Shown in pieces: positions 39,617-47,803 of a DNA stretch of 64,000 bases. The stretch is from a virus: positions 1 through 64,000 of IMG/VR virus record IMGVR_UViG_3300009085_000022; one strand, 5' to 3'. A program made the translations under genes and the position numbers. The first letter of the stretch is position 1. Each line of letters starts with the position of its first letter. Under the pieces are notes generated by a model. It had not been told where the DNA came from. It worked only from the letters and a program-made list of their open reading frames with translations, and did not search any database.

Positions 39617-39619
39617 ATA

Positions 39620-39784
39620 AAGTAATTGTTGGAAAGAATAGTTTAGCGCGCAACAGCTATCTTTCTCTGATTATTTCTATCCGCAATCAGTAAAAGGAGA
39701 CTCACCCATCCTTGATATTATCTTACCAGTCATCTACAGAGAAAAATGTCTCTTGTAGGGGAGTATTTGCTACAACAATTACTT
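39620..39784 (-). ncRNA. Candidate structured RNA between tRNA-Gln and tRNA-Cys
   Basis: A perfect 12-bp inverted repeat (39620-39631 with 39773-39784) encloses 141 nt with further nested pairing on the minus strand. ACTCCCC near 39763 can pair with GGG-T-GAGT near 39707-39700 with one bulge. Inside it sits a hairpin TACA-A-GAGA / TCTC-TGTA (about 39734-39757). A CTGATT/AATCAG hairpin (about 39667-39690) and a GAAAG-ATAG / CTAT-T-CTTTC hairpin (about 39633-39665) follow. There is no tRNA-like T-loop and no useful reading frame. It matches no RNA family I can name. Confidence 0.55.
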
Positions 39785-39786
39785 AG

Positions 39787-39858
39787 AGCCTCCGACTGGG
39801 CTCGAACCAGTACACACGGTTTTGCAGACCGCTACCTTAGCCATTTGGTTACAGAGGC
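39787..39858 (-). tRNA. tRNA-Cys (GCA)
   Basis: Acceptor GCCTCTG/CGGAGGC with U73 discriminator, T-loop TTCGAGC, anticodon stem GCGGT/ACCGT and loop CTGCAAA. All identity elements of cysteine tRNA are present. Confidence 0.95.
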
Positions 39859-39865
39859 GTATATA

Positions 39866-40450
39866 CTAAGGTATATATAAGTTAGTTGGATTATCTTTAT
39901 GAATTTCAATATCTGGATATTTTGTATGAAAAGTCTGGACATTAAAAGGATGTGTAATCAAATGATTACCAGATTTTGATGGTAAAATAGCTACTAATTT
40001 ATCATAGTTTCCTATTGGTTCGCAGTCAATATTAATAAACGCCATCATTATTGGAGATACTTGTTTATTATCTATATCTAAAATCCAATAGGCGTTTTTT
40101 TCATTATGTCCTTGTCCTGTAGCTTTATCATAAGATTTGTTACAAAATGCGAATTCTTTATTAGAAATAGTATTTGCAAGATTAACCATACATTTATAAG
40201 CAGTCTTTTCAAAACTACGTTTATTTAATCTAAACATAGCCCTTGCATTAAAAACGTCACATAATTTAATAATCTCATTTTCATGAGATAACAAATAATC
40301 TATAGATTTAATATAATAATTTCTTATTACATGTGAATTAGATCCAACTTCCTCATTCTCTTTTTTACGCTGTAAGATTTGTAAAAAGTAAAAATCATCT
40401 TCGCTTGTAAAATTTAGAAGAGGAATTATTCGTTTAAAGTTATTTACCAT
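39866..40450 (-). CDS. Possible minimal AEP/PrimPol-like nucleotidyltransferase
   Basis: 194 residues. The C-terminal half has YWILDIDN (D125, D127) followed about 35 residues later by SKSGNHLITHPFN (H163). This order (hhhDhD, then S-x-x-G-x-H) is the pattern of archaeo-eukaryotic primase-polymerase active sites; the third acidic motif is not obvious. The N-terminal half is helical (RSFEKTAYKCMVNLANTI). It lies between tRNA genes. A role in primer synthesis or RNA repair is possible but unproven; it could also be an unrelated conserved phage protein. Confidence 0.5.
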   Translation of the reverse strand: MVNNFKRIIPLLNFTSEDDFYFLQILQRKKENEEVGSNSHVIRNYYIKSIDYLLSHENEIIKLCDVFNARAMFRLNKRSFEKTAYKCMVNLANTISNKEFAFCNKSYDKATGQGHNEKNAYWILDIDNKQVSPIMMAFINIDCEPIGNYDKLVAILPSKSGNHLITHPFNVQTFHTKYPDIEIHKDNPTNLYIP

Positions 40451-40465
40451 AATTTTAAGTTTTAG

Positions 40466-40540
40466 GGTGATTGATGAGCTACGATCTCATTACCTTCAGA
40501 TCCACAACCTGACGCTCTAACCAATTGAGCTACAATCACC
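40466..40540 (-). tRNA. tRNA-His (GUG) with encoded G-1
   Basis: Extra 5' G (complement of 40540) faces C73, the histidine identity pair. Acceptor GTGATTG/CAATCAC, U8, D-arm GCTC/GAGC, anticodon stem TCAGG/TCTGA with loop TTGTGGA. The T-loop (ATCGTAG) departs from TTCRANY, so the tRNA may be partly degenerate. Confidence 0.85.
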
Positions 40541-40547
40541 ATATTAG

Positions 40548-40621
40548 TAGAGACAGGAGGATTTGAACCTCCTACCTCCCGGATATCAGCCGGGTGCTCT
40601 AGCCAATTGAGCTATGTCTCT
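40548..40621 (-). tRNA. tRNA-Ile (GAU)
   Basis: Acceptor AGAGACA/TGTCTCT with A73, T-loop TTCAAAT, anticodon stem CCCGG/CCGGG and loop CTGATAT. Its 5' half overlaps the 3' end of the small gene at 40586-40798. Confidence 0.95.
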
Positions 40622-40798
40622 AAAATTACCATAATCATTATCTGGGTAATTATTAATTATTTTTTTAATTTTTTGATTTCTATCTTCTATAGTTTCAGAA
40701 GGTCGTAATGGCCTATTACATAAAAGATATAATTGGTAATCTTCTTCAATATTTTGTGGATATAATCTAAAATAAGACAATCTTTTTAATAACGCCAT
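40586..40798 (-). CDS. Small protein overlapping tRNA-Ile
   Basis: 70 residues from the ATG at 40798; an upstream ATG at 40819 adds seven residues (MFLKLII) and is less likely. The body begins MALLKRLSYFRLYPQNIEED and is charged. The last twelve residues (FRDIAQLARAPG) are encoded by the 5' half of tRNA-Ile, so the stop codon lies inside the tRNA. No family recognised. Confidence 0.55.
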   Translation of the reverse strand: MALLKRLSYFRLYPQNIEEDYQLYLLCNRPLRPSETIEDRNQKIKKIINNYPDNDYGNFRDIAQLARAPG

Positions 40799-40836
40799 AA
40801 TTATTAATTTTAAAAACATTTATATTTTTATTAATG

Positions 40837-40907
40837 CAGAATGTGTGGGACTCGAACCCCTACTTCTCATAGACAGTGAGATATGTTACCATTACACTAC
40901 ACACTCT
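40837..40907 (-). tRNA. tRNA-Asp (GUC)
   Basis: Acceptor AGAGTGT/ACATTCT with G73, anticodon stem TCTCA/TGAGA and loop CTGTCTA, T-loop TTCGAGT. The T-stem has two mismatches in its outer pairs. Confidence 0.88.
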
Positions 40908-40911
40908 AAAG

Positions 40912-40983
40912 TAGCGGAATTAGGATTTGAACCTAAGTCTTGAGCCTATGAAACTCACGAGTTAACCATTTCTCTATTCCGCA
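40912..40983 (-). tRNA. tRNA with CAU anticodon (Met or Ile2)
   Basis: TTAGG-TTCAAAT-CCTAA T-arm, U8, A73, anticodon stem TGAGT/GCTCA with loop TTCATAG. The acceptor pairs 2-7 with a U1-U72 mismatch. It lacks the GGG/CCC anticodon-stem pairs of an initiator. It may be elongator Met or, given how common ATA codons are here, an isoleucine tRNA whose C34 becomes lysidine. Confidence 0.88.
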
Positions 40984-41407
40984 TAAAATTTTCTAAATAT
41001 AAAATAGCATTTTTTAATATAGTAGTATCATCTTCTGCAAATCCTAACATTAAGTTACATTGTGCACATAATAATCCTCGTACTTTCCCGCTAATATGAT
41101 CATGATCAATTACTGTACTAGGATTTTTATTACAAATAATACAATTTTTATTATTATTAATTAATTGTATTAATTCATTTACAGAGATATTATATTTTTT
41201 TGCTTTTAAAGATAAAGTATTTTTCTTTTTGTATATTGCTGTAGCTTTTTGATGTTTAGCTTTATTTTTAGGATACCATATTTCTCTAGAATACTTATTA
41301 TGGCAACTTTTACAAACACTACGATACCCATCAATTGAAGCACTTTTTTTACTAAAAAAAATAAGTTCTTTATTTTCTCCGCATTTATTGCATATTTTAT
41401 ATTTCAT
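40955..41407 (-). CDS. Endonuclease VII-like HNH nuclease
   Basis: 150 residues. N-terminal Zn-ribbon cysteines (CNKCGENK, CKSCHNKY) are followed by the endonuclease VII core: CIICNK, then DHDHISGKVRGLLCAQCN and LGFAEDD. Enzymes of this family (T4 gp49) cleave branched DNA such as Holliday junctions and clear DNA before packaging. The last residues (FMRNREMVNS) are encoded within the CAU tRNA. Confidence 0.85.
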   Translation of the reverse strand: MKYKICNKCGENKELIFFSKKSASIDGYRSVCKSCHNKYSREIWYPKNKAKHQKATAIYKKKNTLSLKAKKYNISVNELIQLINNNKNCIICNKNPSTVIDHDHISGKVRGLLCAQCNLMLGFAEDDTTILKNAILYLENFMRNREMVNS

Positions 41408-41436
41408 TAATATTTTATATTAGTATGTATTTTTGG

Positions 41437-42033
41437 TTAAATTATTCTTAAAGTTAAATCAAAATTCTGATACTTTCTTAAATAAGTTTCAACGGAAGTA
41501 CCATTCATATCTCTTTTATTAACTTTTCCATTAGTTTTAAAATACAACTTAACATTTCCTGCTCCTGCTAAATGACAAGCTGCTAATATACCAGATTTAG
41601 TAATAATTATTCCATTTAGTTCAGTCCCTTCTAAATCTTTAATATAGGTCTCCATAAGAGTACTATTATATTCCATTAATGTTATTAATACTTCTTTTTG
41701 TAGTTCTGGTGGGAATATATTAGGATCTTTTTTAAATGCTTTAAGGGTTATATGATGATATCCAATCATTTTTAAAGTTCCAGTTAGAAACTGGTACTCA
41801 CTAAAAGCACCTATTTTATTAATTTCTAACCAATTATTTCTAGATTCATCATATCCCAATTGATTTATCCATAAAGATAATACATTATTGTATCGCTTTA
41901 TTTCTAAAAAATTAAAAGCATTAGTTTCTCTTATTTTATTAGTAGTATTATCTAATACAGCAGGAGCTGTAGATTTACTATAAGCTAATAAAATAATTAA
42001 AGTTAAAAAAATAATTTTTACTAGTTTTATCAT
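41437..42033 (-). CDS. Signal-anchored lytic transglycosylase-like endolysin
   Basis: 198 residues. N-terminal hydrophobic anchor or signal (residues 5-18). The catalytic region has GYDESRNNW with E63 as likely acid, GAFSEYQF (75-82), and SGILAACHLAGAGNVKLYF (147-165). This order resembles lysozyme-like lytic transglycosylases that cut peptidoglycan. It has its own promoter, and lies far from the holin- and spanin-like genes on the other strand. Likely the endolysin, possibly exported by Sec. Confidence 0.7.
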   Translation of the reverse strand: MIKLVKIIFLTLIILLAYSKSTAPAVLDNTTNKIRETNAFNFLEIKRYNNVLSLWINQLGYDESRNNWLEINKIGAFSEYQFLTGTLKMIGYHHITLKAFKKDPNIFPPELQKEVLITLMEYNSTLMETYIKDLEGTELNGIIITKSGILAACHLAGAGNVKLYFKTNGKVNKRDMNGTSVETYLRKYQNFDLTLRII

Positions 42034-42053
42034 TTTTTAAAAATTTAGTACGA

Positions 42054-42085
42054 CAAAGATAATGATTAATTTTTATATTTCCAAA
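42054..42085 (-). promoter_or_regulatory. Bacteroidetes-type promoter for the endolysin-like gene
   Basis: On the minus strand TTTG (42085-42082), a 20-nt spacer and TATCTTTG (42061-42054) match the consensus. Transcription would start near 42047, about 14 nt before the ATG at 42033. This is the only consensus promoter I found in the gaps of the minus-strand block. Confidence 0.68.
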
Positions 42086-42087
42086 TT

Positions 42088-42405
42088 CTACTTTAATTTA
42101 GATTTTTTGAATTTAATATTACGATTTACCAATTCTTCAACATAGCTTTTATCATTTTTAGCAAATAACACCCATAAGTCTTCAGACTCTTCTCCATCTC
42201 CAAATAATTTAAACAATGTGTTTGGATATTTAATTGAAAAAGATTTTATATCTTCTTGAGCATTATACCATTTAGCCTCATTTTTACTATATCCTTCATC
42301 ATCTAGTGCCCAAGCAGCATCTTCATTTTCTTTTAATAAAGTACTAATTATATCAGGTGCTTCTGCATTTTCTAATTCTAATCTATAGTTTGTATAATAT
42401 CCCAT
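42088..42405 (-). CDS. Small acidic phage protein, unknown
   Basis: 105 residues beginning MGYYTNYRLELENAE. The acidic central part has WALDDEG and KLFGDGEESEDLWVLFAKND. I recall short phage proteins with an MGYYT start but no function. It lies between the polymerase gene and the promoter of the endolysin-like gene. Confidence 0.55.
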   Translation of the reverse strand: MGYYTNYRLELENAEAPDIISTLLKENEDAAWALDDEGYSKNEAKWYNAQEDIKSFSIKYPNTLFKLFGDGEESEDLWVLFAKNDKSYVEELVNRNIKFKKSKLK

Positions 42406-42417
42406 AAATAATATTTA

Positions 42418-44421
42418 TTAATGATTCCAAAATTTACAAATAACAGCTTCAGCTTTTAAAGGTATCACTTTACAATAAACTTTACCTGCTTTAGCCATAC
42501 AATTTTCTACTACTTCTTTTAATCGTTCTCCTAAGTTTTCTGGGCATTCTAATAAAATTTCATCGTGTATTACATTTACAAATTTTACTATATTTAATAA
42601 ATTATTCTCCTTAATATATTTAAATATATAAATACAAGCTAATTTTGTTATTTCAGCACTGCTGCCTTGTATAGGGTAGTTCAATGCCATTCTACTTATA
42701 TTACCTTGTAATTTAAAATATTTACTTACTAAAGGCTTTAATTCATTAGAAAATAATATAGATTCTTTTGCTTTTTCTTCACGATATTTTTCCCAAAATC
42801 CTGGATGATTTACTTTTCCTTCTAAATTTTTATATATATCAAAGTTATGTATAAAACATTTACTATGACTTATATTATTAAATAAAATATAACCATCTCT
42901 TAGAGCCTGTTTAATAGTTTGTTTAAAATACTTATTTACATCAGGAAAAGCTTTAAAATAAGCCTCATAAATAGCTTGTCCCTCTTCTTTAGGTATATTT
43001 AGATTATCAGATATAGTAGAGCCATCTCCTCCATAGTTTATAGCAAAACCTGCTGATTTTGCAATCTGACGTTCTCTTTTATATTTAGCTTTAATTTCTT
43101 TAAGAGGCACATCATTTAAATAAGGATAAATTTTAGAGGCAATATAGCTATGCATATCACCTAATCCATTTTGATAAAATAATAATATATCAGGATCTAA
43201 AGTCCAGTTAGCAAATACTATTTGTTCTTGTCCACTATAATCTGCATCAATAAATATATTACCTGGTTCTGGAACAAAACAATCTCTTTCATATATTTTA
43301 TCCTTTTCTCTTACTTCAGGTAATCTTGGAATATTTTGTAAATTAATAGTATCTTTATCTCCTTGCTTACCACCAGAAGACATTCTTCCAGTATCCATTA
43401 TTTGAGTAAAAGACGTATGTATTCTATTTGTAACAGGATGAACCTTAGTTAATACCGTTTCACCATATTTTGCTAAAATAGTTTCATTTTTTTTATAATT
43501 TAAATATAATGGAACTATCGGATGATTATCTTTAACTTTTTCTAATACTCCAGAATCAACAGAATCTTTTAATTCTCCTGTTTTTTCATCATTTACTTGT
43601 ATATTTAAACCTAAGTAAGTAAATAACTCAGCAACCTGTAAAGGAGACGACCAGTTTATTGATAGTCGTTTTTCAGAATTAAATAAATCTAATTGAGATT
43701 CAATATATCTTGTAATATTATTATCTATTATCCATTGATTTAATGAATATAAACTTTGTTGATATATTAATTGATTCTGTAATATCTTTTGTTTCCAAAG
43801 ATTAACATCTAATTTAATACCGGAATATTCAATATACGTTAAAGCTTGAACAAATAAATTTTCTAAATTAATAGAATTAAGTAAGTTATTATCATTTAGT
43901 CTTCTCCATTGAGATGCTTTTAAATCAGGTAAATATTGGACATCTTCTGCACAATAATTTATTACTTTATAAGAAAAGCCTTCTCTGAAGATTTTACCTC
44001 TAGTTGTTTTAGTTAAACTATAATTAAAATATTTTTTAACAACTGCTTCCAAACTTTTTCTAACAGTTTTATCTCCTTTAGATAATACACATTCGCCTAA
44101 ATAAGTATCCCATATTTTTTCAGGATAAATTCCTACATGATATAAAAATTTTAAATCAAATTTAGCATTATGTATTAACAATTCTTTATTTAAAAGAATA
44201 TCCTTTACTTCTTCTATGGGATGAATGGAGGCATCAACAACAAATTGATGCACTCCATTACCTAATTGATAGGATATAAGTTTATCTATATAGGGGTCAA
44301 ATCCAGTAGTTTCTGTATCAAATCCTATTTCATCTTTATGTTTAAAATACTCTATTAAATCCTTAATAGTAGCATTTTCTACTCCAATATGATTAACTTT
44401 TTGTCCAATAAAATATATCAT
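42418..44421 (-). CDS. Family A DNA polymerase
   Basis: 667 residues. Exonuclease motifs: FDTET (D35, E37), HNAKFDL (about 84-90), YCAEDVQYL (about 156-164). Polymerase motifs: A (DADYSGQEQ, D394), B (R451, K455, F459, Y463 in RQIAKSAGFAINYGG) and C (VIHDE, H619-D620-E621). All catalytic residues are present, so it should be a proofreading replicative polymerase. It overlaps the upstream small gene by 4 nt (ATGA). Confidence 0.95.
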   Translation of the reverse strand: MIYFIGQKVNHIGVENATIKDLIEYFKHKDEIGFDTETTGFDPYIDKLISYQLGNGVHQFVVDASIHPIEEVKDILLNKELLIHNAKFDLKFLYHVGIYPEKIWDTYLGECVLSKGDKTVRKSLEAVVKKYFNYSLTKTTRGKIFREGFSYKVINYCAEDVQYLPDLKASQWRRLNDNNLLNSINLENLFVQALTYIEYSGIKLDVNLWKQKILQNQLIYQQSLYSLNQWIIDNNITRYIESQLDLFNSEKRLSINWSSPLQVAELFTYLGLNIQVNDEKTGELKDSVDSGVLEKVKDNHPIVPLYLNYKKNETILAKYGETVLTKVHPVTNRIHTSFTQIMDTGRMSSGGKQGDKDTINLQNIPRLPEVREKDKIYERDCFVPEPGNIFIDADYSGQEQIVFANWTLDPDILLFYQNGLGDMHSYIASKIYPYLNDVPLKEIKAKYKRERQIAKSAGFAINYGGDGSTISDNLNIPKEEGQAIYEAYFKAFPDVNKYFKQTIKQALRDGYILFNNISHSKCFIHNFDIYKNLEGKVNHPGFWEKYREEKAKESILFSNELKPLVSKYFKLQGNISRMALNYPIQGSSAEITKLACIYIFKYIKENNLLNIVKFVNVIHDEILLECPENLGERLKEVVENCMAKAGKVYCKVIPLKAEAVICKFWNH

Positions 44422-44702
44422 AACTTTTTATTCTTATTTATACTTGGTGCACAATTCAAATAAACTAAACCAAACATACGTTTAGTATATTTTTTAGACA
44501 TATGAAAAGTTTTACTTAATATATCAATTGCCCAACTATACCATTCATCGTGTTGAACTTGAGTTACTGCATATTTTTTATACCAATTTCCAGATTTACA
44601 TAATCTTGGGTGCTTTTTAATCATTTCTGTAACTGTAATTCCATGATATTTTTCAAGCCACCAATTTATAAGAAATTCTTCAGTTAATTCTGTTTTTTTC
44701 AT
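44418..44702 (-). CDS. Conserved small phage protein, unknown
   Basis: 94 residues, starting MKKTELTEEFLINWWLEKYH and rich in Trp and Lys (SGNWYKKY, HDEWYSWAIDI). I recall similar sequences upstream of polymerases in large phages, without known function. It overlaps both neighbours by 4 nt, so it is translated with the polymerase. Confidence 0.6.
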   Translation of the reverse strand: MKKTELTEEFLINWWLEKYHGITVTEMIKKHPRLCKSGNWYKKYAVTQVQHDEWYSWAIDILSKTFHMSKKYTKRMFGLVYLNCAPSINKNKKL

Positions 44703-44917
44703 CCGTCTAAAGATAATAAAGTTTTTATCATATCCTGTTCTTCTTGTTCAAAATCTCCATTAGAATTAGTTCTTGCATAAGAATACGCACCTATTTTATC
44801 AAGAAGATCATCTACTTTTAGTTTATTTCCAGTCCATCTTGCTGTATGTAGATTTATTAATAGTCTTCTATATATAGCCAACTCTTCTTCTGGTGAGGGT
44901 CTTTTTAAATGTTTCAT
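44699..44917 (-). CDS. Conserved small phage protein, unknown
   Basis: 72 residues. The core EEELAIYRRLLINLHTARW, then GNKLKVDDLLDKIGAYSYAR, is helical and resembles small conserved proteins of Bacteroidetes phages. Overlaps the next gene by ATGA. Function unknown. Confidence 0.58.
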   Translation of the reverse strand: MKHLKRPSPEEELAIYRRLLINLHTARWTGNKLKVDDLLDKIGAYSYARTNSNGDFEQEEQDMIKTLLSLDG

Positions 44918-44923
44918 TTTGTA

Positions 44924-45133
44924 TTATTTAATAATTTTAAAACAATTAGCGCAAACATGCCCTTGATTAAGAGTTTCTTGTTTATATCTTTTTTGTATAG
45001 GACATTTGCAATATTTTTTATCATTCTCTTCTTTAAAAGCTTCTAAAATTTCATTAGCAATATGTTCTATCAATGAATTTTCTAATGAAGTATGTCTAGT
45101 TATTTCCTGAATAATTATTTCCTTTCTTGTCAT
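44924..45133 (-). CDS. Small zinc-ribbon-like protein
   Basis: 69 residues. The helical N-terminal half is followed by four cysteines and a histidine (YCKCPIQKRY, GHVCANCFKII) that could bind zinc. Overlaps the preceding gene by 4 nt. Function unknown. Confidence 0.55.
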   Translation of the reverse strand: MTRKEIIIQEITRHTSLENSLIEHIANEILEAFKEENDKKYCKCPIQKRYKQETLNQGHVCANCFKIIK

Positions 45134-45324
45134 TTTGTATTATTTAAAAACTCTTTAAGTTTACTACATGTTTGAGTATGAGTACTCCAATCTTCTCCTA
45201 TTACTTCTTTAACTACTTTAGTACGAATTTTACCACGTTTTCTATTTTTAGTAATAGTTCTAGTTAAATAAACTTTAGGAATTGATTGTTTACAAAATGG
45301 ACAATAATGATTAAATTTTGACAT
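45130..45324 (-). CDS. Small zinc-finger-like protein
   Basis: 64 residues from the ATG at 45324. An open extension to 45456 reads through the other frame of the reductase 3' end and is rejected. It begins MSKFNHYCPFCKQSIPKVYL and has a second H/C pair (STHTQTCSKL), giving a C2HC-type site. Located 19 nt after the reductase stop. Confidence 0.6.
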   Translation of the reverse strand: MSKFNHYCPFCKQSIPKVYLTRTITKNRKRGKIRTKVVKEVIGEDWSTHTQTCSKLKEFLNNTK

Positions 45325-45343
45325 ATTATTTTGTATTATTGTT

Positions 45344-47794
45344 TCAGTCACATTTTGAGTAGCCACACTGCTTACAGGATGTGCACCCGCTTTCACTGAC
45401 CAGACTGCCACTACTATTACAATTAGGGCACATACTATTATTACTATTATTTCCATATTTAAGATATTTTTTAAATGTTCTAGCTATTGCTTTAGCAAAA
45501 GATGTAATATCACCTTCGGCTTTATTTAGCTGTTCTACTCCAAATTCAAGTTTAGCACCGTGTCTTAATGCCCATGATACAACTCTTGTAAAAGCCTCTT
45601 CTTCCTGAGTCATATTGTGAGTAATATCTTCAATAACTATTTGATTATCTAATGATATTAAATCATATCTTCCGCCATGAACCCTTCTTAAAATACCATG
45701 TTCTATAGCTACTTTATCTATCTTACCATTAACAGCAAATACCTCATAAGGCAATCCATCTAATAATCCTATAAATACTTTCCAAGGTCTTCCTTTAGCC
45801 ATTATATTATAAACATCACAATATAAATCTTTAGGACGTTTTGGGGCATCATATTGATTAAACTTAGACTGTTGATTTATAGTAAGTATACCTTCTCTAC
45901 TTCCATCTCTATAACAAGTTATACCTTTTAATCCTTTTTCCCAAGCTACAAAATATAAATTAGATACATCTTCTTTTGTAGCAGAACTAGGTAAATTATA
46001 AGTTACACTTATACTATGATCTATCCAAGGTTGAATAACAGATTGAAGTTCAAGTTTTTTAAAAGGATCAATTTCATGAGCAGTTGCTTTACTATAAGGA
46101 GATTCCTCTATCCAAAGCTTTACATCTTCATCTGATAATTCATCTGCTGGAGCAGACGCATGAGCAGTAATTTCTATAAATCTTTTAAATTTAGGATGAA
46201 ATACATCATACTCTTCCCACCAATCTCCTTGTTTATCTTGAATAGTTTTATTAGGATTATCAGCAGTTACTTTACGTTTTCTTTTATAAGATAATGCAAA
46301 CACTGGTTCAATTCCAGAAGAAACTTTAGCTAACATAGAAATACTTCCAGTAGGAGCAATAGTTAAATTGCCTATATTTCTACGTCCTACATGCTCATAT
46401 AATCCATAAACTTCTCTCTCACCACTATCATATAAAGCAGAAAGAACTTTATTTAAATAAGGATGGTCCTTTTCTTTTTCATAATTCCATATAGGAAAGC
46501 AATCTCTTTCAGAAGCTAGAATTATAGACTCTTTATAAGAATTAATAGCTATTACTTTATTAGCCAATTCTGCAAATTTTATAAAAGAATCATCTCCATA
46601 TTTTAATCCTAATGCGGCTCCTGCATCTGCGAGTCCCATTTGACCTAATCCAGTACGTCTGCCTAATAAAAGTTTATCATATACCTTTTGCCATAAAAGT
46701 AATTCTGTGTTTTTAGTATCCTCATCTTCTGGATCTTGTTCGATTTTATAAATAATTTTACTTATTTTTTCTGCTTCTAAATCAATAACATCATCCATTA
46801 ATCTTTGTGCTAATATTACATCTTTTTCTAATGTTAATAAATCATATTTAGAATCAGGCGTAAAAGGATTTAAAACATAGGCATAAAGATTTATTGCAGA
46901 TAATCTACAACTATCATAAGCACATAATGGAAGCTCCCCACAAGGATTTGTCGAAATAGTTTTAAATTCTTCATAACAATCTGCAGGAGATTCAGATATT
47001 ATCTTATCCCAAAACAATACTCCAGGTTCAGCCGATTTCCAAGCTTGATGAATAAGTTTATTCCATAGATCTTTTGATTTTATTAATTTTGCAAATTGCC
47101 CACCAAAAGAATCTTTAGTTAAATAATCATCATTTATCATAGATTTCATAAATTCATCAGTGACTTTTATTGAAATATTAGCTCCTGTAACTTTAGTTAA
47201 ATCATCTTTTAAAGTTATAAAATCTTCTATATCAGGATGATCGACGTTCATTGAAATCATTAAGGCTCCACGTCTTCCTTCTTGTGCTACTTCTCTTGTA
47301 GTATTAGAGAATCTACTTGCAAAAGACACTGCACCAGTAGAGCTATTTGCTGCATTATTAACTTTAGAACGCTTTGGGCGTAGGGTGGAAATATCTATTC
47401 CTACCCCACCCCTGCGTTTCATTAATTGAGCTAATTCTTGATCAGCTTTAAATATACCACCATAACTATCTTTTGGAGAATCTACTACAAAACAATTCCC
47501 AAGAGTAGAAAGAGTAGTACCGTTACCTATACCAAATAAACAGGAACCTCCTAAAACAAATTTATTATAATCTTTAAGAAATTCATAAATAACATCATAA
47601 GCTATAGGATTAGGATATTTTTGTTCTATTCTAGCTAATTCTTTAGCTATTCTTTTAATTGTGTCATCAGGTGATAATTCCAAAAAATTATCTTCATTAG
47701 TTTTTAATGCATATTTATCCAACCACACATTAGCTATTAGTTCATCTTTAAAATAATCTAATGCTTTTTTCTCAACTTCACTTTTTTTATACAT
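45344..47794 (-). CDS. nrdJ: Class II (B12-dependent) ribonucleotide reductase
   Basis: 816 residues. Family landmarks: LGNCFVVDSP, MKRRGGVGIDISTLRP, NPCGELPLCAYDSCRLSAINL, TGLGQMGLADAGAALG and ITCYRDGSREG. The C-terminal cysteines (CPNCNSSG, ESGCTSCKQCGYSKCD) form the redox/zinc ribbon typical of adenosylcobalamin-dependent NrdJ. It makes deoxynucleotides without oxygen, fitting an anaerobic gut host. No partner NrdB or activase gene is adjacent, consistent with class II. Confidence 0.92.
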   Translation of the reverse strand: MYKKSEVEKKALDYFKDELIANVWLDKYALKTNEDNFLELSPDDTIKRIAKELARIEQKYPNPIAYDVIYEFLKDYNKFVLGGSCLFGIGNGTTLSTLGNCFVVDSPKDSYGGIFKADQELAQLMKRRGGVGIDISTLRPKRSKVNNAANSSTGAVSFASRFSNTTREVAQEGRRGALMISMNVDHPDIEDFITLKDDLTKVTGANISIKVTDEFMKSMINDDYLTKDSFGGQFAKLIKSKDLWNKLIHQAWKSAEPGVLFWDKIISESPADCYEEFKTISTNPCGELPLCAYDSCRLSAINLYAYVLNPFTPDSKYDLLTLEKDVILAQRLMDDVIDLEAEKISKIIYKIEQDPEDEDTKNTELLLWQKVYDKLLLGRRTGLGQMGLADAGAALGLKYGDDSFIKFAELANKVIAINSYKESIILASERDCFPIWNYEKEKDHPYLNKVLSALYDSGEREVYGLYEHVGRRNIGNLTIAPTGSISMLAKVSSGIEPVFALSYKRKRKVTADNPNKTIQDKQGDWWEEYDVFHPKFKRFIEITAHASAPADELSDEDVKLWIEESPYSKATAHEIDPFKKLELQSVIQPWIDHSISVTYNLPSSATKEDVSNLYFVAWEKGLKGITCYRDGSREGILTINQQSKFNQYDAPKRPKDLYCDVYNIMAKGRPWKVFIGLLDGLPYEVFAVNGKIDKVAIEHGILRRVHGGRYDLISLDNQIVIEDITHNMTQEEEAFTRVVSWALRHGAKLEFGVEQLNKAEGDITSFAKAIARTFKKYLKYGNNSNNSMCPNCNSSGSLVSESGCTSCKQCGYSKCD

Positions 47795-47803
47795 AATATT
47801 AAA

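Noticed and set aside
39617-39786. GOLLD/ROOL RNA, group I intron, tmRNA or another tRNA in the gap between tRNA-Gln and tRNA-Cys
   Set aside because: The segment is only about 165 nt, has no T-loop, no intron core and no tag-coding frame. A small unnamed structured RNA fits better.
45325-45456. N-terminal extension of the small zinc-finger protein with a membrane-like stretch
   Set aside because: It is the shifted frame of the 3' end of the reductase gene; the ATG at 45324 lies after that gene and gives a clean start.
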